Position numbers and translations under genes: made by a program. This document shows, one piece after another, positions 44,201-55,939 of a DNA stretch of 64,000 bases. The notes beneath the pieces were generated by a model. It was not told the origin of the DNA. It was given only the letters and a program-made list of their open reading frames with translations, and made no database searches. This DNA is from Sporopachydermia quercuum. Its lineage: Eukaryota > Ascomycota > Sporopachydermiomycetes > Sporopachydermiales > Sporopachydermiaceae. How positions within the stretch are numbered: position 1 is the first letter of the stretch; each line of letters opens with the position of its first letter. The stretch is from positions 1,054,001 through 1,118,000 of the forward strand of contig BCGN01000002.1 of NCBI GenBank assembly GCA_001599295.1, in the 5' to 3' direction.

Positions 44201-47200
44201 TGAACTATTTTATTGTATTCGTTTGGTATTATTAGATACTTGATGTTACAATGTAAAGATTTCTGAAAGGATGATGATCAATTGAGAATGAGTCTCGAAA
44301 TTTGAACTTGTTTCGAGTCTGTGACTGATTAATGATTGCTTGCGATGTGTTTGACACTTGATACAATTGTGTTACTCTTGAATGTTTAGGACAAAATCTA
44401 TTTGACTAATCAGTTCCATCACCGATAACGAAACTGGATTAGGAAGATAAGGTAATAGATTATAATCAGGAAGAGGTTACTATTTATATAAGAAATTTTT
44501 TTATTCTGTTTAGTTAAGAATTTTAGCTTTATCTAGTGCTATTGTTTTTCAATAAAGTTATTTGTTTGGTTTGGTATTCGCTATTTATGGTAAGATCAGC
44601 GTTGACAGATAGAATATCGCACGAAAAGCTTTATAATAAGATTATAGTTTGTATGGAAGGAAAATTCAATTGAGTCACTGAGATCAATTGAGTTAGAGTT
44701 TGGTGTCACTTTAAATGTTACAAGGGTCTGANATGGATTTTGTATGTATAGAAATCGGATTTATGTGAATGATTTTGGCATCACTGAGAAATTAACTTAC
44801 GGACAAAATTTTGATTATTATGTACATGTGAATTTACATGTTGTTCTGTACTTTTGCATAGATTGGACAGATCTCGTAATGTTATTTTATACATGTACAT
44901 NGCCTTTTGTGAGAAGTCATCTTCCTTTCCTCCTTCATTAACTATGGAGGATACGCAGTAGTCTGAGGTTTTATAGGATCGGAAACCAACCAACTTGAGA
45001 TTTGCAACTCATGTCAATTGTCCGTTTATACTCAATTGTTTTGTGAAGAGCAAAGATTGAATGTGATGTCACATTTGCCACTTTTAATAGTCAATGGNTT
45101 TGAAAATCTAAAAATAACCTAGGGAAAATCGTTGGTAATATTAGTAAGTTTTCATCAATCGATGCTTGTGAACCAAATGAGGTTCTTCTTCTGATAACGG
45201 TTCCATATGAAATTTGAAAGAAAGGGTAAACTTTCTTCTTCACAGCGAAACAGAAAGGTTTTCTCAGTTTTCCAGGACACCGGTTGTCCCGAAATGATAA
45301 ATTTTTGTGTAACTTCCTCTCTTCCTTCTTTTCTTCCTAGCTTTTTTTNTTCCGGTTGTGACTGTTTTTCCTAACAGGAAATGATAAGGCTTTGCAATTG
45401 ATTGTTTATTGTAAACTACTATCAAAATGCCTATATTTTACTAATTGTTTGCAAGCTAACCAGACATTTCCCTATTACCTTGCTCCTCCCCCCAGACACC
45501 AAAAGAAACCTGCAAAAATTATGTCTCTTTCTCCAACTCCCCAATATATCAAGTAACATTGAAACCCAGTAACATGAGCGTTTTTCTATATGATAAGCTC
45601 TTTCTATTGGTTTCATTCAAATATTTGAAAATAATCCGCATCGGAATATGGTTGATTTGTTTCCCGGTTTCAAGCGTGTCATGTCGGGACAGAATTTTCA
45701 GTTATACCCGATCAGACCCTGGTACATCTTTTTCATCTGAAACTAAAGGCATTGATTGCCTTTAGTTTGGAACTTTCTTTTATCAGCAATTACTCAATTC
45801 ATATAGATTTTCCCTTGGAATATTCCTTTTTAGAAATTAAAGTTCCAGGAAGCTAAGTGTCGGGGAGATTTATGGCATGCTGAATGTGTAGAGTAACAGT
45901 AATTCTCTCTAATTCAAATACGTGGATGTTTCAAGTTCAGTAAATCTATCTAANACCACTATTAATTTGATTATCAAGGCCAATTATCAACTTACAATAT
46001 AGGGGTTGGTCTACTTCTTGGTTAAACAGCATGAGAAAACAGAGTACTCAATATTGAGAGCAACAGCTCACAAGACAAAAATCTGAAGTAAAGTTTAAGT
46101 ACATGTATTTTGATTAAACTCAATTTCAGTCTGAGATATAAAACCGTTGAAAATGCAACGATAAATCGGCTTCGTCAAAATAAGGATTTCCGAGTTATCT
46201 GATTCGTTAAAGGAAATCTCCCTAACTGGCTTATCGTTTTAGCCAATGTCAACTTTTGGAAGAAAAAAAATTAAAGAATTAATCTCGACCTACAATTGAT
46301 TCAAATCTCAACTTAGAATATGATCACATGAATCTGATGATCTTGAATACTAGTTACGACGAAGATCCAATGCGTTTTCGGTTGACAGATGGTTATTGAT
46401 TATTGAGGCATTTAAAATTTGTTTTCTTTTGTGAATTTGTTCTTTTTAATGAATAGGGCGCATCTTGAAATCTCAAAAGCCATTCAGAGGTACAATCTTT
46501 TCCCAAACTGTAGGACACGACACTTGAATCAGATAAGGATCATGCTTGTTAAGTAAGATGCCTCAATAAGATAGTTTATTTATTGTCAATACAACTTATG
46601 AGTATGCAATTTGTATGCTCTGCCTAAGCACTTTAGCTAAACACAGCACTTGTTGATTACAGTTTATTTCCAGTTTCACATCTTTTTCCCGATTACATTT
46701 GACTAGAATCCTCGGGTTTTTGCCTTTGAAACAAAATGAGATATTGTCTTGGAAGAATGCATTGAGAAAAGCATAAGCGTTAGCTACATAGTTATGATTT
46801 TTGTAAGGATGTATATAAGTAGTATATACCGCTGACTAATGTAGAGAGAGCACCCTGAGTGTTATATTTTATATTTTACATGGTATCGATTGTACGTTCG
46901 AAAATCAATATGAGTTGAAAGCAGCATCGAGGCAACTCTTATACTTACCTTGAAGCCGTTGGTCGTTGGTTACTTTATAGGCCGATGGTTATTCGTTCTC
47001 TATTGTAACAAGAGACCTCTCAATAATGTTTCTTGCATTGGCTGGTATCATTCAATTGACTATAATTGTCAAAATCTTTCTTTCATCACATTGGATATTA
47101 TTTGGTTGATATAGTACCAATAAATCGGTGAATCAGCATTTGCTCCTCCGCTCTTTCATTTCTCAACTACGGTCAAATGAACAGCTCCTTACTTCTCATT

Positions 47201-47809
47201 CATTTTTTTTTTTTTTTTTTTTTTTTTTTTGGCATCTGACCATTATTGAAATAAGCTGTTGGATTGCCAATTATGCAATCTGCAGAATAAGCAATTTTCC
47301 AGTTCATGGAACAACTTTTTTGTTTCAGTTCCAAGCTCATCGATTCACTACGCTCTTATCTCATTGTTCCCTCACAGCAATTGATTCATGTCTCAGTAAT
47401 CAGCCAGTAATGGAAAAAGACTCATGCTTCCAAGCCTGACTGACAGTCTTATAATACAGACAATCTGACATTTTTACCTATGTCACAATTATATTCCCAC
47501 CGGCTACTTGGGGATTTCTGAAGACTTTAGAATTTCTAGTATCTANTATTAAAGGAAGNTAACAATAAAAAATTCAATGCTTTGTTTTCACGACATTATT
47601 TCAATAAAGTAGTTGCCTCCTCAAAATTAAACCATCTTCATTAACCAGTGGAGACAAGCAATGGAATGAAAGTTGAGCCATTTACTCACTGATTGTCTTA
47701 TTACTAGATTACCATAATCTTCAAACAGGATCAAGTCAGACAAGTGATACAAACCAATCATAAACAAGCATCGCACCTCCTTCCTTAATTCTATTCACTA
47801 CTTTTCAAA
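44201..47809. other. long gene-free region between FUN19-like and YJU2
   Basis: About 3.6 kb between divergent genes. Seen here: GGACA/TGTCC inverted pairs at 45275-45289 and 45682-45691, a 28-base T tract (47203-47230), and a splice-donor-like AGGTAAGT on the minus strand near 46945 without a usable exon. No protein or known RNA gene was recognised. It could hold ncRNA, a replication origin or an extended promoter. Confidence 0.45.
47203..47230. repeat. poly-T tract, 28 bases
   Basis: An uninterrupted run of 28 thymines about 580 bases upstream of YJU2. Such tracts exclude nucleosomes in yeast promoters and vary in length between strains. Confidence 0.9.
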
Positions 47810-48772
47810 ATGTCTGAAAGAAAAGTTATTAGTAAATATTATCCTCCAGATTTTGATCCCTCAAAAATAGCGAAACGGAAGAAAGTTATTAAAACAGGGA
47901 AGAATGCTTTGCTTACTGTTCGTCTGATGGCACCATTCTCCATGAAATGTACAGCATGTGGAGAATATATATACAAAAGCAGGAAGTTCAATGCTAAAAA
48001 GGAGGACACTGGCGATAGATATTTAGGAGTTAAGATTTTCCGCTTTTACATTCGGTGTCCTCGGTGCTCAGGTGAGATAAGATTTCGAACTGATCCTAAG
48101 AATTCAGATTATAAAACAGAATCAGGTGCAGTTAGAAATTATGATCCCAAGAAGGATGAGAATGCAGATGACGATCGACCAGAGACAATGGAAGAAATAA
48201 TGGAAAGATTAGAAAAGGCTGAGAAAGAAGAGCAAGAACAGCTTANTCCTGATAAAGTTAAGAAAGATCAAGACTTGATTGCCCAGTTAGAAGCGAAGCT
48301 TGCCGAAACCCAAAGAGAACAAGCAGAGGCAGATGAGCTTGATCAAATAAGACTATGGAATGCGCGCTTAGAACAGAAATCTGCTTCACAAGCAGATAGG
48401 GAAATACAAGATGTATTAGCTGATGCCGAAAAGGCAGATGCATTGGAGAGGGAAGTGGAAGAAGCAGCAAAAGAAGCATTTCGAAATAGAAGAAAACAAT
48501 CAATGGAACAAAGGAAGGTATTAAGAATGCCGACCAACAATGCAACAACAAATATTCCCATCACTCGAAAATCTGAACCAACCCTTGAGTCTACAGTGCA
48601 GCCAAAATCGACTAAAACGAACTCTTTATTAGGTGGGTACTCTGATAGTAGTGATGACGAAAAAAATGATCCACCTGCTATCAAACAGAATGATACTGNT
48701 CCGAATAAGAAAATTATTATAACAAACAGGAAAAGGGCGAACGGTCTTGGTGTATTAATAAAGAAGAAATAA
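47810..48772 (+). CDS. YJU2: step-1 splicing factor Yju2 (CCDC94)
   Basis: Yju2 is recruited to the Prp19-containing spliceosome and promotes the first catalytic step. The 320-residue protein begins [20 protein letters not shown], the standard family start. The zinc-binding core has C47-x2-C50 and C83-x2-C86 ([20 protein letters not shown], then [10 protein letters not shown]), with [20 protein letters not shown] after it. The second half is a charged coiled coil, ending in a basic Lys/Arg-rich tail. No intron is seen. Two ambiguous bases each change one residue. With CWC21, it is the second splicing factor in the window, but about 44 kb separates them, so no functional linkage is implied. 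Paralogous Yju2-like CCDC130 proteins share the core, but the N-terminus favours Yju2. Confidence 0.94.
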   Translation: MSERKVISKYYPPDFDPSKIAKRKKVIKTGKNALLTVRLMAPFSMKCTACGEYIYKSRKFNAKKEDTGDRYLGVKIFRFYIRCPRCSGEIRFRTDPKNSDYKTESGAVRNYDPKKDENADDDRPETMEEIMERLEKAEKEEQEQLXPDKVKKDQDLIAQLEAKLAETQREQAEADELDQIRLWNARLEQKSASQADREIQDVLADAEKADALEREVEEAAKEAFRNRRKQSMEQRKVLRMPTNNATTNIPITRKSEPTLESTVQPKSTKTNSLLGGYSDSSDDEKNDPPAIKQNDTXPNKKIIITNRKRANGLGVLIKKK

Positions 48773-50455
48773 ACAATAACAAAGCGTGATTAAGAAGGAA
48801 AAAGGAGCCCATGAGGAAATATATAATGAGCTAAAACCTAGAACAATATGTATAATTGCAGCTAATCATGAATAAACTGTTCAATATACCAACTCATTCT
48901 CGAAAGGCATTTGTTGCATTATTTCGTGAGCTTATGTAACTTTGCTTGATAGAACAAAGTAAAATAAGGAGAGTAACATTCTTGCTACAACTTTCCTTTA
49001 CGTTGTTCTATTATTGCTTTTTTTATCCTCTGTTTCCTATCTCTAAACGACCTATGAAAAATCAACTAACATAAGCTTACTATTTTGCTTCTGAAGTTAA
49101 TTAAATTAACATTAATGCAACAGAAGTCTGAACTCTATCTTTATAAATGTTTTATGCATAGAACATTCTTATAAACTTTATCCTTTTTCTTTACTGAAGT
49201 TTATTTTTGTTCTATGCGTCAAAGAACCCATCTGTAATTTTATCTCAAACCAACACAAACTTGATTCAGAGATAATTAGCCTCATTTATTGTGCATCTGA
49301 TCATCTCCCAAAACAANTACTACATCCTATACAACACATTTAAAGATAAAAGGCATCAGAGAAGGTAGGCAATATTTATCAAATTGATAATGAATTTAAG
49401 GAAAACACCGTGTTTTGATTCACTTGAANGGGTTTTTCTAAACATGAGATTTGCGGGTAGAACGCTAGGGCAAGTAGTATAGGGAGATGTGACGGTATAG
49501 TAAAGGAGCTTACCAAGAGAGCAAACGAAACATAGTCTATACTGTTTTNCTACAAACCAGTAACAGTTCATCAAAACAATGGTTGATAACCCGTCTTTTG
49601 GTCTTCCCTCTTTCTGCTAATTGGTGTGCAGGAAAGCATACCAAAGGTGCAAGATGAAAACCAGCAAATTCGTTACTTGAAGCCTTGATAAACTATTATT
49701 ATTATCCAGGAGGCATTCAAGAAATAACGAGACGTTCGTGAATTTGGTCAAAACAACTGGATAACCTGTTTGAGAGTGACATTCTATTGACAGGTCACGT
49801 AGACCCATGAGAATTATATCAACCATTTTCANTCCTATCTATACCTTCCGTTGCTGGAGACCCAAGTCATGTATCTACTGAAACTTCTTATCTTAGAGAA
49901 AACATTTGGATGGAATCTCCTTGAGTCAAAATCAGGTTAAACAATCAAAAGAATAGAATTTGAAATAGCACCTGTTCAGACTCAAGAAACACCAATTTGC
50001 TAATTCATATTTTGGAAGCATCTTGAATGGCGTAATGGGTTCCATTGTTTAGCGAGATTCAGATCAGCATAGNCGTGAATGTAATAGTTGTAATAACTAT
50101 AGAGCTCTTAGAACATCATTCTACATTATCGGACTTAATTCCCTGGTGGTGCCTATTCCCCCCTTCGGTATTGGGATGATTTATTTGACAATGAGTTCTT
50201 GAAGCATTAGAATGACTTCTCTGCTTTCAAATCTNTTAATTGAGCTTATGTTTACATAATTCTTTTGGATTCTTCTTATGTGCTACAATTTGGAGACCTA
50301 ATCACATCCTTAATCGCAGGAATGATAGTCATTAGCTTTGATTATAAGCAGGTATACCAGAAGACAATTTCCAAACCAACATATAGAACAAGGCCTATTC
50401 GGCAATGCTGAGATCTAGAGAGAATTAATAGGGCACAGCATATATACTAACGAAT

Positions 50456-50905
50456 TTGCTGTCAACAAAATCAATAATAAACCAACTGTTATTGGGTCAT
50501 CTTATTTCGAATACGAAGATGCCACAGGGAAGTAACCGCGCATTATCTAACTGTTTTTTCAAATTTGTACAGGTATGGCCTTCTGAACTGTCGACCATTA
50601 TCAGTGTCAGCTACACTTGCCAGCGAAATTGGTTCAAGTCATTGGGAGAAATTATAGCAGCCACATCACAGCCCATTTTCGTATCAAGCGGCTCTATCGT
50701 TTCTACTAGAAAAGTAAAACTAAAGTGTTTTTACTGGAAAGCAATTGATTTTCAGTTGTCATTTTTATTTTTTTCCAGGGTAGCTTTATTAGAAATAAGC
50801 TATTTTCGGGAAGGTGCATCGATTTCAGGAGGATACGATCGACAATGGGAACGGATAATTGTTGGATCGCCATTTGCTTGGATCACCGCTTGGATCACGG
50901 CATGA
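50456..50905 (+). CDS. orphan open frame, doubtful
   Basis: A 149-codon open frame, or 129 codons from the first ATG at 50519 (MPQGSNRALSN). This length is unusual for chance in AT-rich spacer DNA. The translation is hydrophobic with Trp, Ser and Ile and matches nothing I know. It may be a fast-evolving gene, a relic or noise. No splice sites that help were found. Confidence 0.18.
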   Translation: MLSTKSIINQLLLGHLISNTKMPQGSNRALSNCFFKFVQVWPSELSTIISVSYTCQRNWFKSLGEIIAATSQPIFVSSGSIVSTRKVKLKCFYWKAIDFQLSFLFFSRVALLEISYFREGASISGGYDRQWERIIVGSPFAWITAWITA

Positions 50906-52061
50906 GTCACACATGGAGATCTTTTCACACCTGTTACGCCACAAAAGTATTAGTCACAAGACTAGCTTCCGAGGATCTGACACGTCAATATGGCTAATTT
51001 GGTCATCTTTTAGTCAAATCCTCAATAAAAATGCAAATTTTTTATTCAACCGGTCTTTATCACTTCATCGATAGTGGATAATTGTAGGAACAAACAACGG
51101 TTACTAATTCTTTCTCAAAATCTCAGTTATGCAGCTAATAATAACCAACTAGGTTCTTGTGTGCGACAAGCATCAGTAAAGATTCAATTTCAGTAAAGAA
51201 ACTGTAACAGCTGTACTGAAACCGTTTTTTAAAGGTAAAGTCCTCCCATGCTCCCTCACAATATACTTTGGTCTAAGGGTAGTTGAAATCATCCAAATAA
51301 TTAGGAAGTGCTAATGCCTTTCCTTACGTTATGCAAAGGAAATCCGAAAATAGTATAACCCCGATTTTCCAGCTGGCAGCCTAATTGCCAATCATAACCT
51401 CAAATTTGTCATACTCGAATTCAGCTTTGCATCTCACCAAAGTTTTCAACCCTTTAGTAAATCTAAAACGGATGTACCATTTTACCCCGTTCACTAAACT
51501 TGATTTTCATTGATTTCAAGACATAGAAACAGAAATAACTCTCTGATTCGTGTCTTTCAGAAGCGGCTAGAGGGATATATGAAATATTTCGCAAGACTGC
51601 AGAAAAACTTTTCATGGTTGACGCTAAGCTAAAACTCATCACTCTAAAACTACACGTTATTTCTAATAATTCAGACTCATTCCCTAACTTTAGGCAACCT
51701 TTGTGCAGCCTCCCTTGAGCCTCAGTGCCTTGGAGCAGCCTCAAAGCAGCCTCCATGCCGCCTTCTTCAGCGATTCATCTCATCTAACCTCCTTACTGGA
51801 TTACTCAATTGGTTCATTCTTTGCTCATCACCATGGTTTTTACTTGAATTTTATCAACATCTGAAATCCTCTAGGCTCAATTTCAAGGTTAAGCTTTGCT
51901 CGTCCCCACTTAGCACAAAACTTTTTACCAATTAATACCACTAAGCTTTCTTTAATCCATCGATTTTACCATTATTTTAACTAAAATCGTCAAATTCGTA
52001 TTTAACACTGCAATAATCCTCTTCCTCAATTGCAAATCGGCTTCTCTCTATTGATACTAAG

Positions 52062-52067
52062 CACGTG
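52062..52067. promoter_or_regulatory. Cbf1 E-box upstream of sulfate permease
   Basis: GCACGTGAC contains CACGTGA, the preferred Cbf1 half-context. In S. cerevisiae Cbf1 with Met4/Met28 activates sulfur-uptake genes. It lies 966 bases upstream of the permease ATG, a long distance, so the assignment is tentative. Confidence 0.45.
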
Positions 52068-52138
52068 ACTCCAACCTCATCACTTCAAAATTTAATATTC
52101 GAAGGAGAGATCAGAGGGGCATCCTGGGCACACAATAT

Positions 52139-52144
52139 CACGTG
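52139..52144. promoter_or_regulatory. second Cbf1 E-box upstream of sulfate permease
   Basis: TCACGTGC, 77 bases after the first E-box. Its TCACGTG form again fits Cbf1. Two sites close together on the side of a sulfate transporter are suggestive. Confidence 0.45.
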
Positions 52145-53032
52145 CAATTACACATTTTGATGCCATTGATCATGACATCGAACTCTATTTCTCAAATCAG
52201 CTAAAAGTGAAAAGTTGATAACTGCATTTCGTAAAAGTGATGAGAAGACTGGAACAATGAATATACAATAAGCAGGCTAAGAAATAGAGGTTTCATCGAA
52301 ATAATCAAAGAGTTTGGTCGTATTGAGCAGCATGCTGAATTTCATACCAAATTTCAATGGTATTAGGTGTCAAAAGAGAAAAAAATCACGTCAATAGCTT
52401 CTCAATCAGCGAAGCATCATCAAGGGGAACATTTCCTAGATAAAGATTACGACTTGGACGCCTAAGAGAGTTTCATGTCATTAAAAACACATTATAATAG
52501 GATTTTGATCTAAATCAGTTATATCTGTCCAGATTTAAAAATTATCAACGGCAATACGATAGTTCGTAACTAAGAGCGAGACAATAGTGCATAATATGGT
52601 TCAATATCTAGTGATTATTCTTTTTTTATTACTTTTTCTGAAAACTAGTTCAGATACCAAATCAACCACTTCCTTTCTTCCCTTTATTTCGTTTCCTTCT
52701 TAAGTGCGCTGATTCCCTGTTTTTCCGTATTCGATTCAAGTTTTTTTTCATTTTCATTTGTATTTTGCATTTACTGTCTTGGCGTTTTTCGAAAGATTTG
52801 TTCACCAAGCGACTACTTTACGCCATTACTTATATTTATATGGTGATATCAGCCTGTTTTCCTTACTTTCTTTCACACTGTGCTTTCTTGATTTAGTAGT
52901 TACTACTTGATCATCTGCGAGACAATAGGAAAAGGGACAGGAACTACCAAGCATTTACTAGACCTTCAAGCATTTACTTGGCTTTCTTATTCTTATTCTT
53001 ATACTATACTAGTCTGTTCGATTCTATTCAAA

Positions 53033-55627
53033 ATGACTGTTAAGGAATCGCTTGAACAGTTCAAGCAAAACACTAAAGAGAACTACAATCAGCTTAAACA
53101 TAAAATAAATTCTACCCATCCATTTTATCCTGAGAACACTATTAAAGAGAAACCTAAGTTCAGCTTTAAGAGATGCTTTCATGAAGCCTATGCTGCTGAT
53201 GTTGATCTGCATCCTGGACCAGTGCCAGTGGTGGGACCGAAGATTCATCATTATGACAATTTGCTAGTCCCTGAATATGACGAACCAATTGTTTCTACTG
53301 CCGACTGGGCTAAACATGTTTTTGCAAATCCAATAGAGAAATTCGTCAGCTACTTATTCTCACTATTCCCCATCTTAACTTGGATCTACAGATACAATTT
53401 TGTGTGGCTATACGGTGATTTGGTTGCTGGTATCACTGTTGGAGTTGTATTGGTTCCTCAATCTATGTCTTATGCTCAACTAGCTGGTTTGCCTGCTGAA
53501 TATGGTTTATACTCATCCTTTGTAGGTGTTTTCATCTACTGTTTCTTCGCNACATCCAAAGACGTTTCAATCGGCCCTGTGGCTGTTATGTCTTTACAAG
53601 TTTCAAAGGTCATCCAACACGTGTACGATGTTTATGGTGAGGATGCTTTCTCTGCTCCAGAAATCGCTACTGTGCTAGCTTTGATTTGCGGTGGAATTTC
53701 TGCTGGTATAGGTCTTTTAAGACTAGGTTTCATTTTAGAATTCATCCCAGTGCCTGCTGTTATGGGTTTTATGACTGGTTCTGCTATCAACATTGTATGT
53801 GGCCAAGTCCCTACTCTCTTGGGAATCAGCTCAACTCTTGTCAATTCTAGAGATGCTACCTACCTAGTTATCATCAACACTCTTAAGAATCTTCCTGCTG
53901 CCAACGTCGGTGCTGCTTTTGGTATGATTTCATTGTTTATTCTCTATTTATGGAAGTATCTTTGCGTCTATATTCCTAAGAGATATCCTAAATCAGAAAG
54001 AGCATGTTTTTACCTATCAAATATGAGGAATGCTGTTGTGATCATTTTTGCCACTCTTATTTCCTACCTTGTCTGCAGATCCAACCCTGAAAATCCTCCA
54101 ATCAGCATCATTAAGACTGTTCCTTCAGGTTTGAAGCACGTCGGTGTCATGAAGTTTCCTAATGGCATCATTAGTGCCATCGCTGGTGAACTCCCAGTGT
54201 CTGTGATTATTTTATTGTTAGAACATATCAGTATCTCTAAGTCTTTCGGTAGAATTAACGACTATAAGATTGTCCCAGATCAAGAGTTAATTGCTATTGG
54301 TGTCACTAATCTTGTTGGTACGTTTTTCAATGCTTATCCTGCCACTGGTTCATTCTCACGTTCTGCATTGAAAGCTAAATGTGGTGTGCGTACTCCTATA
54401 GCTGGTATCTACACTGGTGCCGTTGTATTGCTGGCANTATATGCATTAACCTCTGCATTTTACTGGATTCCTAAAGCTGGCTTGTCTGCCATCATTATCC
54501 ACGCTGTCGGTGATCTTATTGCATCTTTCTCCACAACTTCCAACTTCTGGAGAATCAGTCCTGTGGAAGCTGGCATCTTCTTAATTGCTGTCATTCTCAC
54601 TATCTTCATTTCTATTGAAGTTGGTATCTATTTTGCCATTGCTGCTTCAGCTGCTGTTTTGTTGTTCAAGATTGCTCATCCTAGTCCTCAATTCCTCGGT
54701 AGAACTTTCATCACCGATGTTTTGGACCCTGCCATCGTGCGCAAGGAAGATTTAGATGAACAATCAGAAAAGGATTCAGAAAAGGACGTTTTAGAAATCA
54801 GTTCTGTTACTGACTCTTCCATCAAAGCACCCGGTGAAGGAAAACCAAATTTCAAAGTCGTTTGGGTTCCAATGAACAAGAACAACATTAATCCTACAGT
54901 TAATATCTTACCTCCACCTCCGGGCGTTATCGTTTTCCGACCGTGCGAATCGTTCACATATCCTAATGCATCTTACCAGAACGATGTATTAGTAGATGAA
55001 GTCAAAGCAAGAACAAGAAAGGGTAAACTATCAACTTATAAGACGTTAGGCGACCGACCTTGGAATGATGTGGGACCAAGAAAGATTCCTGTTTTAACAC
55101 CAGAAGAACTTGCCGAAAAGGACTCACGACCAGTTCTCCGTGCTGTTGTGTTTGATTTTACTTCTGTTACATCTATCGATTCAACAGGAGTCCAACTTTT
55201 AATCGATACCAGAAATCAATTGAATCGCTATGCTGATAGAGAAGTCGAGTTTCATTTCGTGGGAATCCTCAATCCATGGATTAAGCGGGCCTTGATTGCT
55301 GGTGGATTTGGTATTGAAAGAAACCAGGCAAGACCTGCCCATGTCAGTCAAGAGATCTCACCTGCTGATGACTTCTACACCTATGGGGTTAACAACACTC
55401 GTGATGTCTGGAAACTCGAGCTTGATAATGCTAAATCAGCTGAGAACGAAGATGAAGAGAAAGGATTATTTGAAATCAGACAAAGAACCACAGAAGAATC
55501 CAGCCTATGTTCCAATGGTTCTGCTGAAAATGAAAAATGGCAAAAATCTACTGGTTACATGGCATTAAGTTCAACCAAAACTCCTTTCTTCCATTTGGAA
55601 ATTCCTAATCTAGAAGAAACCATATAA
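53033..55627 (+). CDS. SUL1: SulP-family high-affinity sulfate permease (Sul1/Sul2)
   Basis: This is a proton-coupled sulfate importer of the SLC26/SulP family at the plasma membrane, feeding assimilation to methionine and cysteine. Starting at ATG 53033 (AAAATGACTG context) gives 864 residues, near S. cerevisiae Sul1 (859) and Sul2 (893). The open frame continues 42 codons upstream without an ATG. The SulP signature is clear: [20 protein letters not shown] at about 145-165, then [11 protein letters not shown]. Ten or more membrane segments follow, with [21 protein letters not shown] in the middle. A C-terminal STAS domain at about 700-800 carries [19 protein letters not shown]. The extended acidic linker and tail hold Ser/Glu clusters typical of regulated endocytosis, plausibly by Rsp5, which is inference. 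Sul1 and Sul2 cannot be told apart here. Confidence 0.94.
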   Translation: MTVKESLEQFKQNTKENYNQLKHKINSTHPFYPENTIKEKPKFSFKRCFHEAYAADVDLHPGPVPVVGPKIHHYDNLLVPEYDEPIVSTADWAKHVFANPIEKFVSYLFSLFPILTWIYRYNFVWLYGDLVAGITVGVVLVPQSMSYAQLAGLPAEYGLYSSFVGVFIYCFFXTSKDVSIGPVAVMSLQVSKVIQHVYDVYGEDAFSAPEIATVLALICGGISAGIGLLRLGFILEFIPVPAVMGFMTGSAINIVCGQVPTLLGISSTLVNSRDATYLVIINTLKNLPAANVGAAFGMISLFILYLWKYLCVYIPKRYPKSERACFYLSNMRNAVVIIFATLISYLVCRSNPENPPISIIKTVPSGLKHVGVMKFPNGIISAIAGELPVSVIILLLEHISISKSFGRINDYKIVPDQELIAIGVTNLVGTFFNAYPATGSFSRSALKAKCGVRTPIAGIYTGAVVLLAXYALTSAFYWIPKAGLSAIIIHAVGDLIASFSTTSNFWRISPVEAGIFLIAVILTIFISIEVGIYFAIAASAAVLLFKIAHPSPQFLGRTFITDVLDPAIVRKEDLDEQSEKDSEKDVLEISSVTDSSIKAPGEGKPNFKVVWVPMNKNNINPTVNILPPPPGVIVFRPCESFTYPNASYQNDVLVDEVKARTRKGKLSTYKTLGDRPWNDVGPRKIPVLTPEELAEKDSRPVLRAVVFDFTSVTSIDSTGVQLLIDTRNQLNRYADREVEFHFVGILNPWIKRALIAGGFGIERNQARPAHVSQEISPADDFYTYGVNNTRDVWKLELDNAKSAENEDEEKGLFEIRQRTTEESSLCSNGSAENEKWQKSTGYMALSSTKTPFFHLEIPNLEETI

Positions 55628-55939
55628 TTCGAGTGAAAACGAATTACAATAGGTTGTATTTGGTATTTCATTTACATGGGTATTAATAGGGTTCATTATT
55701 TTTTCATTATCACATGGTTAGAGTACTATATCATTTAATGGCTTTGCATTTTCATCTTTATTATAGTAAAAAGTGGTAGTAACAGTAGTAATTGTAGTAA
55801 TAGTGGTTGTATTTAACTGCTTTTAGGCGGCAAGGGTCCTATTCTACAGGTATACCTCTCATACCTCTTCATATAAAACCATCTTATCTTTCATCTTATA
55901 TTTCATAGTACATATTATGTCATAACTTCATCAAAAAAC
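55628..55939. other. convergent 3' spacer
   Basis: About 310 bases between two convergent genes, with a GTAGTAA-type trinucleotide-like stretch at about 55775-55805. Otherwise plain. Confidence 0.55.

Larger units (their letters stand above)
48773..53032. other. longest gene-free region, YJU2 to sulfate permease
   Basis: About 4.26 kb. The right end is the sulfate-permease promoter with paired CACGTG sites. The middle holds an orphan open frame at 50456-50905, three TTGGATC units at about 50861-50900, and an imperfect AGCAGCCTC repeat at about 51695-51760. I see no LTR, tRNA or conserved gene. Confidence 0.45.

Noticed and set aside
46945-47000. AGGTAAGT donor-like site on the minus strand
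   Set aside because: The sequence before it has no ATG-started frame reaching the site, and no coding exon follows.
49617-49826. 69-codon minus-strand frame starting MVDIILMGLRDLS
   Set aside because: Short, without recognisable domain or splice partner; likely chance.
52907-53032. Longer N-terminus for the sulfate permease
   Set aside because: The 42 extra codons lack an ATG. The ATG at 53033 has a good context and gives the family length.
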